In this document: piece after piece, positions 33,964 to 42,807 of the stretch
How positions within the stretch are numbered: position 1 is the stretch's first letter
How the letters are laid out: the number at the start of each line of letters is the position of its first letter
Source: Phototrophicus methaneseepsis
GTDB taxonomy: Bacteria; Chloroflexota; Anaerolineae; Aggregatilineales; Phototrophicaceae
DNA: 64,000 nucleotides
Assembly: GCF_015500095.1 (NCBI RefSeq)
Contig: NZ_CP062983.1
Location: forward strand, 558,001-622,000
Direction: 5' to 3'
The notes under the pieces: generated by a model
Seen by the model: only the letters and a program-made list of their open reading frames with translations
Told to the model about the DNA's origin: nothing
Databases searched by the model: none
Made by a program: the position numbers and the translations under genes

Positions 33964-35868
33964 ATGACACGCCTGCGTACGCATACCCTGCCCATGCTGC
34001 TGCTCTTCCTCATCTTCGTGTACATGTATTTTGGTATCACATTCACAGGTGTGGTCGCCCTGACCAGCTTACAACCTTTGACGATGGGCATTTTTTTGGC
34101 CGGGGCACTATTTACGGGCGTGCAGTATCTACGCGGACGTTGGAAAGTCTATAACACACCGTTTGCGCCTATGTTCGCCTTATGGGCCGTCGCGTTCATC
34201 ATCTCGATTGTCGCCAACCCGGCATATGCACGCATAAGCATGGAGGGCCTGTGGTATATGGGCCTCTTCATGGGTACCATGTCCATCTTCATCAGCGCCC
34301 TAACCAATAAAGCCCTGACGCGACCCCTCATTGAAGAAGCCATGCTGCTGTTGGGCTTTGTGTTGTTGTTCATTGGCAGTTTGCAGATCGGGCTGATATT
34401 TACCAATACAGGTGCCATTCCCCGCACAGCGAACCCGATAGGCAATCCCAATTTTTACGCCATGATTTTGTTGATCATCACCATGCTGGCGCTGCACCGC
34501 GTCCTGACCACGCACAGCCTATTCGTGCAGCTCATGATGGGCCTGTATACGCTGGTCGCGCTGGTCCATCTGCTGCTGAGCGGATCCCGCGGGGGGCAGT
34601 TAGGGTTCCTGGTCGCATTGGCCCTCTATATCGGCCTGCGCTTATTCACACGACCACAACCAGAAGCGGAAACGCCATTTGAACGTCTGAGCAAATGGCT
34701 CCACAAGCGCACCGGGCTTTCGCCCAAAATATGGATTGCTGGCATCTTCGCCATGGGTATCGTCGTGGTTTTGCTGATCGTATTCCAGCGCAGCCGGTTG
34801 ACCAGTGGCCGCACGCCGCTTTACGTGCTGGCTGTGCAACTTTTTTTGGAACGCCCATTGACCGGGCAGGGCTTGTTTACTTTTGGGCCGCATATGCTGG
34901 CCCGGATGAGCACGCCGCCCAACGGGTTATTACCTCATCCTCACTCGGTCCCCCTGGCTATCATGGCTGAACTGGGCTTACCGGGCCTCATCGCCCTAGG
35001 CTACAGCATCCTCGCAGGGGTGCGCGCCATCTGGATGAGCCGTCAGGCCCTTATCGGGAAGCAGCTCGCTGGCTATGACGCTCTTGTCGCGATTCTGGTG
35101 GGGTTATCGCTGCATCACCTGGTTGATAGTGCTATGCTCTATGTCGCCTTACTTGTGCTGCTGGTTGTGGTGATGGTCATGACACCCATCAACCCCATAC
35201 CAGCCCCACGCAGCCGACAAATCGCCTTTGGTATCTCGCAGGCCATCTTATGGAGCGTCTTATGCATTGGCTTCCTCTGGCATAGCAGCATTTACCAGCC
35301 CTACATGGAAATTTTAAATGAGGTCCGCCAACAAAAAGCAGCAGGGCCCGTTGACTATCCGGCAGCCATGGAACGCCTCTCAGAGATAATGGCCGCTGAC
35401 CCGCACAATATCGTCTATCACATCCAATATGCTGATTGGGCGGGCCTGCTGGCCGATCAATCCCAGGCTAAAACAGATATTGAAACGGCCATTGCGGCGT
35501 ATGACAGGCTGCTATCGATTGAACCGGGCTATGGCGTTGCATGGGCGAACCTGGCAGCGCTGCATTGGCAGGCTGGCGATCCTTCATCCGCTGTTGAGGC
35601 GCTTGAACAGGGTATGGTCCACGCCCCGGATTGGCGTATGATGGCCTGGCAGTATCATGCATATGCGTACAATCATCCCATTCCACAATTCAAGCCGATT
35701 GAGTGGAAGCAGGGACTTTCCAGCATTCAACTCGTCTATTTGCGCGATATAGAATCGCCATTGCTCCTGCCCCAGGTCAATGAAAGTGCTATGGTGCCGC
35801 TTGATGAACTGGCAGCCAGATTATTCCTCGGACTTATGCGCCTGCCCATCGCGGTCGTGGAGCAATAA
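33964..35868 (+). CDS. O-antigen-ligase/polymerase-family membrane protein with C-terminal TPR region, copy 1
   Basis: This 634-residue protein has about 12 membrane helices over residues 1-455. The Wzy_C/WaaL-like region includes SGSRGGQLGFLVALALY and GQGLFTFGPHMLARMSTPPNGLLPHPHSVPLAIMAELGLPGL, a large extracytoplasmic loop with the family's His and Arg. The C-terminal part (about 455-634) contains TPR-like helix pairs (ERLSEIMAADPHNIVYHIQYADWAG, YDRLLSIEPGYGVAWANLAALHW). Such proteins polymerise or ligate glycan chains from lipid carriers. The next gene, four bases downstream, is a paralogue with the same layout. The sugar chain might come from the pgl-like cluster, but that is inference. 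Confidence 0.85.
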   Translation: MTRLRTHTLPMLLLFLIFVYMYFGITFTGVVALTSLQPLTMGIFLAGALFTGVQYLRGRWKVYNTPFAPMFALWAVAFIISIVANPAYARISMEGLWYMGLFMGTMSIFISALTNKALTRPLIEEAMLLLGFVLLFIGSLQIGLIFTNTGAIPRTANPIGNPNFYAMILLIITMLALHRVLTTHSLFVQLMMGLYTLVALVHLLLSGSRGGQLGFLVALALYIGLRLFTRPQPEAETPFERLSKWLHKRTGLSPKIWIAGIFAMGIVVVLLIVFQRSRLTSGRTPLYVLAVQLFLERPLTGQGLFTFGPHMLARMSTPPNGLLPHPHSVPLAIMAELGLPGLIALGYSILAGVRAIWMSRQALIGKQLAGYDALVAILVGLSLHHLVDSAMLYVALLVLLVVVMVMTPINPIPAPRSRQIAFGISQAILWSVLCIGFLWHSSIYQPYMEILNEVRQQKAAGPVDYPAAMERLSEIMAADPHNIVYHIQYADWAGLLADQSQAKTDIETAIAAYDRLLSIEPGYGVAWANLAALHWQAGDPSSAVEALEQGMVHAPDWRMMAWQYHAYAYNHPIPQFKPIEWKQGLSSIQLVYLRDIESPLLLPQVNESAMVPLDELAARLFLGLMRLPIAVVEQ

Positions 35869-35872
35869 CGTT

Positions 35873-38293
35873 ATGCCAAAGAAGTTACCCGCGAGCATAT
35901 GGCTCTTTCTGTACATTTTGTTTGGCTTATTTGCTGGCTTCGTCGTCACAAACTACGCACCCTATCTTTACGATCTGCGCACCGCAAACCAGATTTTGCT
36001 AACCCTGCTGCTAGGGGTCTGGCTGGTGTGGCGCTGGCGAAAGGGCAATAGCTTGCCCCACATGCCGCTGACCATCCCGCTCCTGCTGGTGCTGTGCTGG
36101 TGGTTGATGAGTGATGCACTCAGCATGGACCCCCGCATGGCCCTGGAACGCACTTGGACGGGCATTGTCTCAACGATGATATTCTTCGCCCTGGTTGAGT
36201 TGATGCGCCATCGGCAGCAGCGGCGCACTGTGATAGAGGCCCTTTTCGCAACAGCAATGGTCATTCTGGCGATGACGCTGCTGGAATTGGCGAATTATGC
36301 CTTTGGGTTGGGCATTCTGGCGAATTCGACGTATAGCTGGCTGGCGTATGGGCTGCCTGCCAGATGGCCCGTCCTGGTGATGGCCCAACCGAACGTCAAC
36401 ATGCTGGCGGCATTCTGCGTCATGATGGGCACGCTCAGCTTTGGATGGGGGCTGGCCGCACGCCAGATCGCCCGTTATATGCTCTGGTTCCTGGGCCTCC
36501 TTTTCCTGCTGCCGCTCCCTATGACGTACAGCCAATCTGGCTATGTCGCATTGGCAGTTGCCGCTGGAACGATGCTTCTCTTCTGGCTGTGGCATCATCC
36601 GGCTGTTCAGCGCATCCCCGGCCAAACGCGCAGCCGACTCATCATCTTAGGTACACTGGGCGCAGCACTGGGCGCCCTGGCCGTTGCTTATTTATTTGCA
36701 GATAGCCGCTCGGACCTGTGGCAAGCTGCCCTCCAAATGATCGCCCAGGACCCGCTGACGGGGGTCGGATATGGCTTATTTGGGCATGGCCTACGTGCCG
36801 TTGATGGATTGCGCTATGAACATCTGGACCATGCCCATAACCTATTCCTGAACATAACGGCGGAAACGGGCCTTATCGGGTTGGGGCTGGTATTGTGGGT
36901 AGGCGTGGCATTAGTACGGGTAGGCATCCGCCACTGGCAGCAAACCAGCGGCGTCGAACGCATTAAATTGCAGGCTGTGATTGCGGCTCTTGTCGCCTTT
37001 AGCTTCCATAACCTGGCGGATTATCTCTCGAACCCGACACTGGTGCTGATCGTAGCCGTATTGGTAGCCTACATAGTCGCCGAGCCGATTCTCGAAGAAA
37101 GTGCAGAAGTCGCCTATGCGACCACACCCCCCATACGCTTATTACCGCTAGCATTGGCAGGCCTGCTGGCGCTTTATGCCATCGCCTTTGTGCCTATTCA
37201 TCAAGCTTACGCCCATTACCAAGCCAGCATCCGGGCCAAGACTATGGAAACTGCTCTGGCAGAAATTCATACAGCCATATCATTAGACCCTTCGCTGCGG
37301 CTCTATCAAGCTGAAGAAGCTTACCTGTTGGGGCCGCTCGCCCTGGCCGATACTACCAGACGCGATGACGCCCTGGCTGCTTATGATGCTGTCTTGGCGC
37401 AGCAGCCAACCTGGGCCGAAGGTTGGCTGAACAAGGCGGCGCTCTTGCTGGACGATGAACGAATCAGTGAGGCGTTGGCCGCTTTGGAGCAGGCCGCCCA
37501 AGTCGATGCTTCTGGGGCGGCGTGGCTGCATTGGGCCCGCCTAAGCGAGCAGTACAACACCAGCGATCAAGAGACTATCATCAGCGCCTATGTGCACAGC
37601 ATGGCAGAAAGCGAGCCGCAAGTTTTGCCTCTCGCCAGCTTCTGGCAGCAGACGCCCCTGCGCCAAACAGCGCTTGAGCGCTTCGCCGCCACGCAGCCTA
37701 TCGACGTGCAATATCGCATCTGGCAAGCCCACGATCCCTCTCGGCTGGCAGCGCTGGTACCACAGACCCCACACACATCGGGCGAATACTGGATCGTAGG
37801 AGAATGGGCGCTCTCCCAGGGCGATGTCGATACAGCCAGAACTGCCTTCGCAGATGCCATCGCGCGCAGCCATCAGGATAGCTACTATATTTCGCTAGCC
37901 AGTACCTATACGGACCTCACGCCAGAAGCCGAATTAGCGCTCATCCATGCGCAACAGATGTTTGCTTATATGGATGTGAACCGACTGCGTGCCCAATGGG
38001 CGGATGACCCGGACGACCGACTGAATGCACTATTGGCGGCGGTGCCTGTATATGCGCCCCGGCAATATTTCGCACAGGTACTGTATGATCGCAGCGGGGC
38101 CTTCGACATACCGCCCCAGATGCGTTTGCCAGGGCCAGCGGATGCAGCCCTGCAACCCGCCTTCGACGCACTGCCTTTGTTAGAGGCCCAAAAGCGTACA
38201 GAAACAATCGGCTTGTTATGGCAGCAGGTCATGAATGTGGCCCCGTTCAATGATGAGGTCCAGGCTATCGCTGACGCACTGAATATGAATTAA
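35873..38293 (+). CDS. O-antigen-ligase/polymerase-family membrane protein with C-terminal TPR region, copy 2
   Basis: The start is the ATG at 35873, four bases after the stop of copy 1, with GGAG in the end of that gene. In-frame residues upstream are overlap. The 806-residue protein has about 12 membrane helices to about residue 450, with the ligase loop GVGYGLFGHGLRAVDGLRYEHLDHAHNLFLNITAETGLIGLG, including the His-rich LDHAHN motif. The long soluble C-terminus (about 455-806) has TPR-like repeats (ALAAYDAVLAQQPTWAEGWLNKAALLL, ISEALAALEQAAQVDASGAAWLHWARL). The tandem arrangement of two such proteins suggests two sequential or alternative ligation steps, or a hetero-oligomer. Confidence 0.85.
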   Translation: MPKKLPASIWLFLYILFGLFAGFVVTNYAPYLYDLRTANQILLTLLLGVWLVWRWRKGNSLPHMPLTIPLLLVLCWWLMSDALSMDPRMALERTWTGIVSTMIFFALVELMRHRQQRRTVIEALFATAMVILAMTLLELANYAFGLGILANSTYSWLAYGLPARWPVLVMAQPNVNMLAAFCVMMGTLSFGWGLAARQIARYMLWFLGLLFLLPLPMTYSQSGYVALAVAAGTMLLFWLWHHPAVQRIPGQTRSRLIILGTLGAALGALAVAYLFADSRSDLWQAALQMIAQDPLTGVGYGLFGHGLRAVDGLRYEHLDHAHNLFLNITAETGLIGLGLVLWVGVALVRVGIRHWQQTSGVERIKLQAVIAALVAFSFHNLADYLSNPTLVLIVAVLVAYIVAEPILEESAEVAYATTPPIRLLPLALAGLLALYAIAFVPIHQAYAHYQASIRAKTMETALAEIHTAISLDPSLRLYQAEEAYLLGPLALADTTRRDDALAAYDAVLAQQPTWAEGWLNKAALLLDDERISEALAALEQAAQVDASGAAWLHWARLSEQYNTSDQETIISAYVHSMAESEPQVLPLASFWQQTPLRQTALERFAATQPIDVQYRIWQAHDPSRLAALVPQTPHTSGEYWIVGEWALSQGDVDTARTAFADAIARSHQDSYYISLASTYTDLTPEAELALIHAQQMFAYMDVNRLRAQWADDPDDRLNALLAAVPVYAPRQYFAQVLYDRSGAFDIPPQMRLPGPADAALQPAFDALPLLEAQKRTETIGLLWQQVMNVAPFNDEVQAIADALNMN

Positions 38294-38389
38294 TCTGGGA
38301 CCAGGGGGCTGTTTTCCGGTGACGCATTTCGGTACACTTTCCGACGTTTGAAACCACCGCCTATTTTGCTTCATAAGGATCGCCTGACC

Positions 38390-38743
38390 ATGATTATCCA
38401 TTGGGAACGTATTGCCCCTGTAATCGTCTCGATCCTCGTGATCATTGCGATTGCAATCTTGCGTGAATACAGCAAAGTCTTCGCTTCGATTGCAGCGGTC
38501 ATGCCCATTAATGTGCCGTTGGGCATGTGGATTGTCTCCGCGGGTGAAGACAACCCTAAAGAAGCTTTGGCGACCTTTAGCGAGGCGCTGCTGGTGAACA
38601 TTATCCCGACAATCGTCTTTCTCGTCGTCGCGTGGCAGATGACAAAAGCAGGGTATGGCTTAATCCCTACCGTTATAATTGGCTATGCCATCTGGGGTGT
38701 AGGCGTGCTGATTATCTTCGCCCTGCGCGGCCAGTTTTCTTAA
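38390..38743 (+). CDS. Small three- or four-helix membrane protein, unknown
   Basis: I prefer the ATG at 38390 (AAGGAT upstream), giving 117 residues. Hydrophobic helices lie at about 7-25, 32-50, 62-82 and 93-112 (PVIVSILVIIAIAILREY, SIAAVMPINVPLGMWIVSAG, NIIPTIVFLVVAWQMTKAG, PTVIIGYAIWGVGVLIIFAL). The pattern recalls small membrane proteins of the GlpM/DUF3147 kind, but I do not recognise it firmly. Its last 32 bases overlap the end of the convergent EamA gene. No neighbour explains it. Confidence 0.65.
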   Translation: MIIHWERIAPVIVSILVIIAIAILREYSKVFASIAAVMPINVPLGMWIVSAGEDNPKEALATFSEALLVNIIPTIVFLVVAWQMTKAGYGLIPTVIIGYAIWGVGVLIIFALRGQFS

Positions 38744-39605
38744 CGGTTAGTACCGCTAACCCCAGGAAGATCAGGCCAATGCCCAGAATGCCTATCGGCG
38801 GCACAGCTTCTTGCAATAACAAAATACCCAGTAAAGCAGCGGTCAATGGCTCCGCCAAGGTGAGCGTGGCCGCTGTTGACGCCATGACCTGCTTTAAGCC
38901 ACGCCCAAAGAACGTATAACTCAGCCCGGTGACGATCACGCCAAGGTACAGCACCACCACAAGGCCGCTCGGCGTACCAATCCAGCTCGTCTCTGCCGTG
39001 GGGAGCAGCGGCACCAAGCACAAGGCCGCAAAACCAAATGTCACCGCCATCACAGCATCCGGGCTATGATAAGCCAGCAAATGCTTACTGGCTAAAGTGA
39101 AGACAGCATAGCTGAGGCCCGCACCCAGGGCCAGCAAAATACCCAGCGGATCAATCGTCACCGCTTCGCCACCAGCCAGCAAAAGCGCACATCCCACAAT
39201 CGCCAGTGCTGTCGCCAGCCACCAACGACGCGTTACGCGTTCCCGCAAGAACACCGCCCCCAGCAATCCGGCAAAGATCGGTGATGCCCCAATGCCGACT
39301 ACCGTCCCAACGGCAACCCCGGTCAAATGCGTCCCGCCAAAAAAAGCAACCTGGTAGAGTGCTGTGCTGAGGATCGAAAGCACAGTCGGCAGAAGGGGCC
39401 AGGGACCAGCCTGCCTCAGGCTGCCTTTATAAAGTGCAATGAAAATCAAGGTAATACCGCCAACCAGAATGCGCATGGTCCCGATGACGAGCGGGCTGCT
39501 GCCGAGAGGGGCCAGCGCCTGCGTGGTGCCTGTGGTACCCCATAACATCGCGGCTGCGATCACATAAAATGCGCCGTATTTCACGCCGGATTGAGCGTCT
39601 TGCAT
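38712..39605 (-). CDS. EamA-family (DMT superfamily) transporter
   Basis: This protein of about 297 residues starts at the ATG at 39605 with AAAGG upstream; the longer in-frame extension has no membrane-protein character. It has ten hydrophobic helices in two EamA repeats: first YGAFYVIAAAMLWGTTGTTQAL... to about 140, second LGILLALGAGLSYAVFTLASKHLL... to the end. This is the drug/metabolite exporter architecture (RhaT/YdcZ type). Its 3' end overlaps the convergent small membrane gene by 32 bases. The substrate is unknown; family members export amino acids, nucleosides or drugs. Confidence 0.9.
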   Translation of the reverse strand: MQDAQSGVKYGAFYVIAAAMLWGTTGTTQALAPLGSSPLVIGTMRILVGGITLIFIALYKGSLRQAGPWPLLPTVLSILSTALYQVAFFGGTHLTGVAVGTVVGIGASPIFAGLLGAVFLRERVTRRWWLATALAIVGCALLLAGGEAVTIDPLGILLALGAGLSYAVFTLASKHLLAYHSPDAVMAVTFGFAALCLVPLLPTAETSWIGTPSGLVVVLYLGVIVTGLSYTFFGRGLKQVMASTAATLTLAEPLTAALLGILLLQEAVPPIGILGIGLIFLGLAVLTVKKTGRAGRR

Positions 39606-39809
39606 GTAGGACCTTTTCTGTTGGCAAAGCATGTATTCTACAATCTTTCTGGTAGTTTTTAGGGGCCAGATCAAGCGAAGGACCCATTGGAAAGGCGGCC
39701 ACAGCATCCAACGAGCAACCCTTGCTGAAAATGCTATAATATCTATAGAACACTTTTGCGAATCGCTCGCATATCAACAATTGACAACATGGGCTGAAAG
39801 CGACAAGCC

Positions 39810-41516
39810 ATGCAAAATCTGCTCAACACCCTGCGCGATACAGATGCCGGTATGCTGCCACCCTTGGCCCAGGTATGGGGCCTAAAAATGGAAAACCTCG
39901 ATGCAGATGCGACGGTCAAAGCGCTGCACGATGTCATGCTCGCGCCAGAAAATGCCGAGACAGTCTGGGATACGCTCGATGATCGCCAGCGGGGTGCATT
40001 GCAAATGCTGCTCGCCAGCGGGCGCAAAATGCCAACCAACCAGTTCGAGATCGCCTTCGGCAAGATCCGCAAGATGGGTAAAGGGGCCATCGAACGCGAG
40101 CAGCCCCACAAAAACCCGCAATCTGTAGCCGAAGCACTCTTTTACAGGGGGCTGATTGCGGAGTCCTTTGAACAGGGGACGAGCGGCATGCGTCCGATTA
40201 TCTATGTGCCGGAAGACCTGGCGCGGGTGCTGCCCGTCCATAAAACAGCGTATGCCAACCTGAAGGATGACCTCGAAGACGAAGACCTCTATGGCGAAGT
40301 GCCATCCAAACTCAACCTGATCGAAGCAGATTTTTTGGAGTTGGTTGAACCTGCCGACACATCCATCGTTGATGATATGACCACCCTGCTGGCTTATCTG
40401 CGCGTGCAAAGTGCTGAGGTCGAAGAAGACGCCTTCTTACCCGTCGAAACGGAGCGCATCGGGCCGCACATGCTCGTAATGGGCGAGCCTCGCCTGACGT
40501 TTGCGCTGGGTGTGGGCGTCGCCGCTGATCTCATCACCACGCAAGAAGGCCGCGCCTATGCCAAACGCACTTCATTACAAAGTTGGTTGGGCAATCAGCG
40601 CTGGCAGCAGCTCAAGGCGCTGACGGATGCATGGCGCAAAACGCCCCTCTATCAGGAATTGTGGCACGTCCCCGGCTTATTCCCAGAATCCGGCACGAAT
40701 TACGACGCGCAAGCGGCCCGTGGCGCTGTGCTGGCAATGATTAAGGAATTGGCCCCGCCGGATGACTGGTGGTCCATTGAGGAATTCATCACGCTGGTGA
40801 AGGCCAAAATCCCCGATTTCATGCGCGATGACTTCGACAGTTGGTACATCCGCAATGCACGCGATGATTACCTGAGCGGGCCAGATAGCTGGGATGCTGT
40901 CGAAGGGGCTTACCTGGAATTTATCCTGATGGGCCCTTTGCACTGGCTGGGATTGCTGGACCTGGCTGAAGACGCGGCTCATCTCACAGTATGGGGGCGG
41001 GCCTTCCTGGGCCTTGTCGATTGGCCGCAGCCAACCATCCCGGAAGAACCCATCAGCTATGATGAAGACGAAAACCGCCTCATCGCCAGCCGCAAAGTGC
41101 CGACGATTGACCGCTTCCAGTTAGCGCGCTTCACGAACTGGCTGCCAACTGGCGATCCATACGAATACATCCTGGATGCAGATAGTATCCAGCGAGCCGG
41201 GCAGCAGGGCATCACCACCGGGCATATCGCCGCCTTCCTCACGCGGCACCTTGGCGAGCAACTGCCAGAGCATATCGCCAAATTGCTAGAAATATGGCAG
41301 GGTGGCGGCTCAGCCGCAGAAGTCTCATTTGAGCGTTTGCTCGTCATGCGGACGACATCACCGGAAATATTGGACCGCCTCTACGATGAGCCAGCTTATC
41401 GCCGCTATATGGGCGCACGCCTAGGCCCTATGGCTGTCGTCATCCGCAGCGATCAATCCGATGCACTCAAAAAAGCCCTGGAAGAAGCAGGCATCCATAT
41501 TGAAATGATTGGTTAG
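39810..41516 (+). CDS. Helicase-associated (XPB/Ssl2 N-terminal-like) domain protein
   Basis: This 568-residue cytoplasmic protein resembles the helicase-associated domain proteins seen in Actinobacteria and Chloroflexi. Its C-terminal third matches the XPB/Ssl2 N-terminal-like family (PF13625): RKVPTIDRFQLARFTNWLPTGDPYEYILDADSIQRAGQQGITTGHIAAFLTRH, then RLLVMRTTSPEILDRLYDEPAYRRYMGARLGPMAVVIRSDQSDALKKALEEAGIHIE. The first 200 residues are helical (MQNLLNTLRDTDAGMLPPLAQVWGL). No helicase motor motifs (Walker A, DExH) are visible, and no helicase gene is adjacent. It could bind and position a helicase or a nucleic acid. The gene is alone with a YrhK-domain gene 52 bases behind it. Confidence 0.8.
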   Translation: MQNLLNTLRDTDAGMLPPLAQVWGLKMENLDADATVKALHDVMLAPENAETVWDTLDDRQRGALQMLLASGRKMPTNQFEIAFGKIRKMGKGAIEREQPHKNPQSVAEALFYRGLIAESFEQGTSGMRPIIYVPEDLARVLPVHKTAYANLKDDLEDEDLYGEVPSKLNLIEADFLELVEPADTSIVDDMTTLLAYLRVQSAEVEEDAFLPVETERIGPHMLVMGEPRLTFALGVGVAADLITTQEGRAYAKRTSLQSWLGNQRWQQLKALTDAWRKTPLYQELWHVPGLFPESGTNYDAQAARGAVLAMIKELAPPDDWWSIEEFITLVKAKIPDFMRDDFDSWYIRNARDDYLSGPDSWDAVEGAYLEFILMGPLHWLGLLDLAEDAAHLTVWGRAFLGLVDWPQPTIPEEPISYDEDENRLIASRKVPTIDRFQLARFTNWLPTGDPYEYILDADSIQRAGQQGITTGHIAAFLTRHLGEQLPEHIAKLLEIWQGGGSAAEVSFERLLVMRTTSPEILDRLYDEPAYRRYMGARLGPMAVVIRSDQSDALKKALEEAGIHIEMIG

Positions 41517-41568
41517 GCGAAGATCGGTTACACTAGTAGGCACTTGGAACATCATACAAGAGGTGCCT

Positions 41569-41823
41569 ATGTCAGACTTGCATCATCGTGGGAAACAGGT
41601 CGGTAAATCAGCCCTAATGCTGCTCATCCAGGAATATGATTGGGTCCATTGGGGCCTGGGGTTGCTGGGTAATATCACATTTTTCATCGGCAGCATCCTC
41701 TTTTTATCAGACGACACTGAGACAATCGGCATCTGGCTGTTCATCATCGGCAGTGCGGGCATGTTAATCGGGTCGATTGGTAAGTATATTGTCTGGTGGG
41801 ATAAAAAGCGGCGTGACGTATGA
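41569..41823 (+). CDS. Small YrhK-domain membrane protein
   Basis: I start at the ATG at 41569 (GAGGTG five bases upstream), giving 84 residues. Two helices (about 30-48 and 55-74) match the YrhK-like family: WGLGLLGNITFFIGSILFL and IGIWLFIIGSAGMLIGSIGKYIVWW. YrhK domains are found alone or in longer membrane proteins, and their function is not established. It follows the helicase-associated gene. No operon partner is clear. Confidence 0.75.
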   Translation: MSDLHHRGKQVGKSALMLLIQEYDWVHWGLGLLGNITFFIGSILFLSDDTETIGIWLFIIGSAGMLIGSIGKYIVWWDKKRRDV

Positions 41824-41840
41824 GCACGCCGCCAATCCTG

Positions 41841-41870
41841 ATATCAAATACCCTGACATCAAATACCCTG
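41841..41870. repeat. 15-bp tandem repeat after the YrhK gene
   Basis: ATATCAAATACCCTG is followed directly by ACATCAAATACCCTG, with one mismatch. It starts 17 bases past the YrhK stop. It looks like a slippage duplication. Confidence 0.7.
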
Positions 41871-42004
41871 TAAAAACTCGCAAAAGATCAGCCGCAGCTA
41901 TTGTACAGGTGCTTCAGTCGTCTCTATAATGATCTCAGCAATCGTCATACAACCTTTCTAACCGTCCGATTTCCTAAATGTGATTTCGCAAGAAGAGGTG
42001 TGTC

Positions 42005-42616
42005 ATGGCATTTATTGAAGCAATCCCGGAAGAAGAAGCAGCCGGGAAAATCAAAGACCTTTACGAAGCATCGCAAGAAAACGCTGGCTATATCCCCAAT
42101 TATTTGCGTCTCTTCAGCCATCGACCAGAAGTCTATGAAGCCTGGGATGCCCTGCTCAAATCGATTCGCAAACATTTGCGCCTGCGCCGCTATGAACTGG
42201 TCACGCTGGCAGCCGCCAAAGAACTGGACTGCACCTACTGCATGTTGGCTCATGGCAGCGTCTTCCTGAACAGTGGCGAAGTCGATGAAGCTCAACTGAT
42301 CGCCATTGCGCAGGATTACCACAATGCCCAGCTCGCACCCGATGAAGTGGCGATTATGGATTACGTCCAAAAAGTCATTGCACACGCCAGCGCCGTCACA
42401 CAGGCTGATGTCGATAATCTGAAGCAATTTGGCCTATCCGATGAAGATATTCTGGATATTACCCTGGCCGCCACAGCGCGCAGCTTCTTCAGCAAGACGC
42501 TGGACGCCCTCAGTGCGGAGCCTGACGCCAAGTACATGCAGCTCACGCCAGAGCTGCGCGAGGCGCTGATTGCAGGCAGGCCATATGTCGCTGAAAAGCC
42601 CTCCACGACCACCTGA
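42005..42616 (+). CDS. AhpD/carboxymuconolactone-decarboxylase-like peroxidase-related enzyme
   Basis: This 203-residue helical protein carries the CxxC-containing motif ELVTLAAAKELDCTYCMLAHGSVF (residues about 60-83), typical of the AhpD/CMD superfamily and its peroxidase-related members. In AhpD the pair of Cys and a nearby His support disulfide reduction or peroxide handling. Here Cys72-Thr-Tyr-Cys75 and His79 are kept. AAGAGG precedes the ATG. The protein is cytoplasmic with no leader. The gene stands alone, 190 bases before the TIR-WD40 gene. It probably protects against peroxide; the partner reductase is unknown. Confidence 0.85.
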   Translation: MAFIEAIPEEEAAGKIKDLYEASQENAGYIPNYLRLFSHRPEVYEAWDALLKSIRKHLRLRRYELVTLAAAKELDCTYCMLAHGSVFLNSGEVDEAQLIAIAQDYHNAQLAPDEVAIMDYVQKVIAHASAVTQADVDNLKQFGLSDEDILDITLAATARSFFSKTLDALSAEPDAKYMQLTPELREALIAGRPYVAEKPSTTT

Positions 42617-42807
42617 TCACATCAAGGATGCTGCCTGGGCTGTACAGGCCAAATATCAAAACCTGGCAAAAACAAAATTTAGTAAAAAAGGGCAGCCGTA
42701 GACTGTGCGTTTGTTGTGCCGATCCAGCACGCTCCCTATAATGAAGTCATAAAGTTCGTTATTGTTGCGAAAAAACCAGGCAGCTCATCCCCGGCAAAGG
42801 TAATAAA

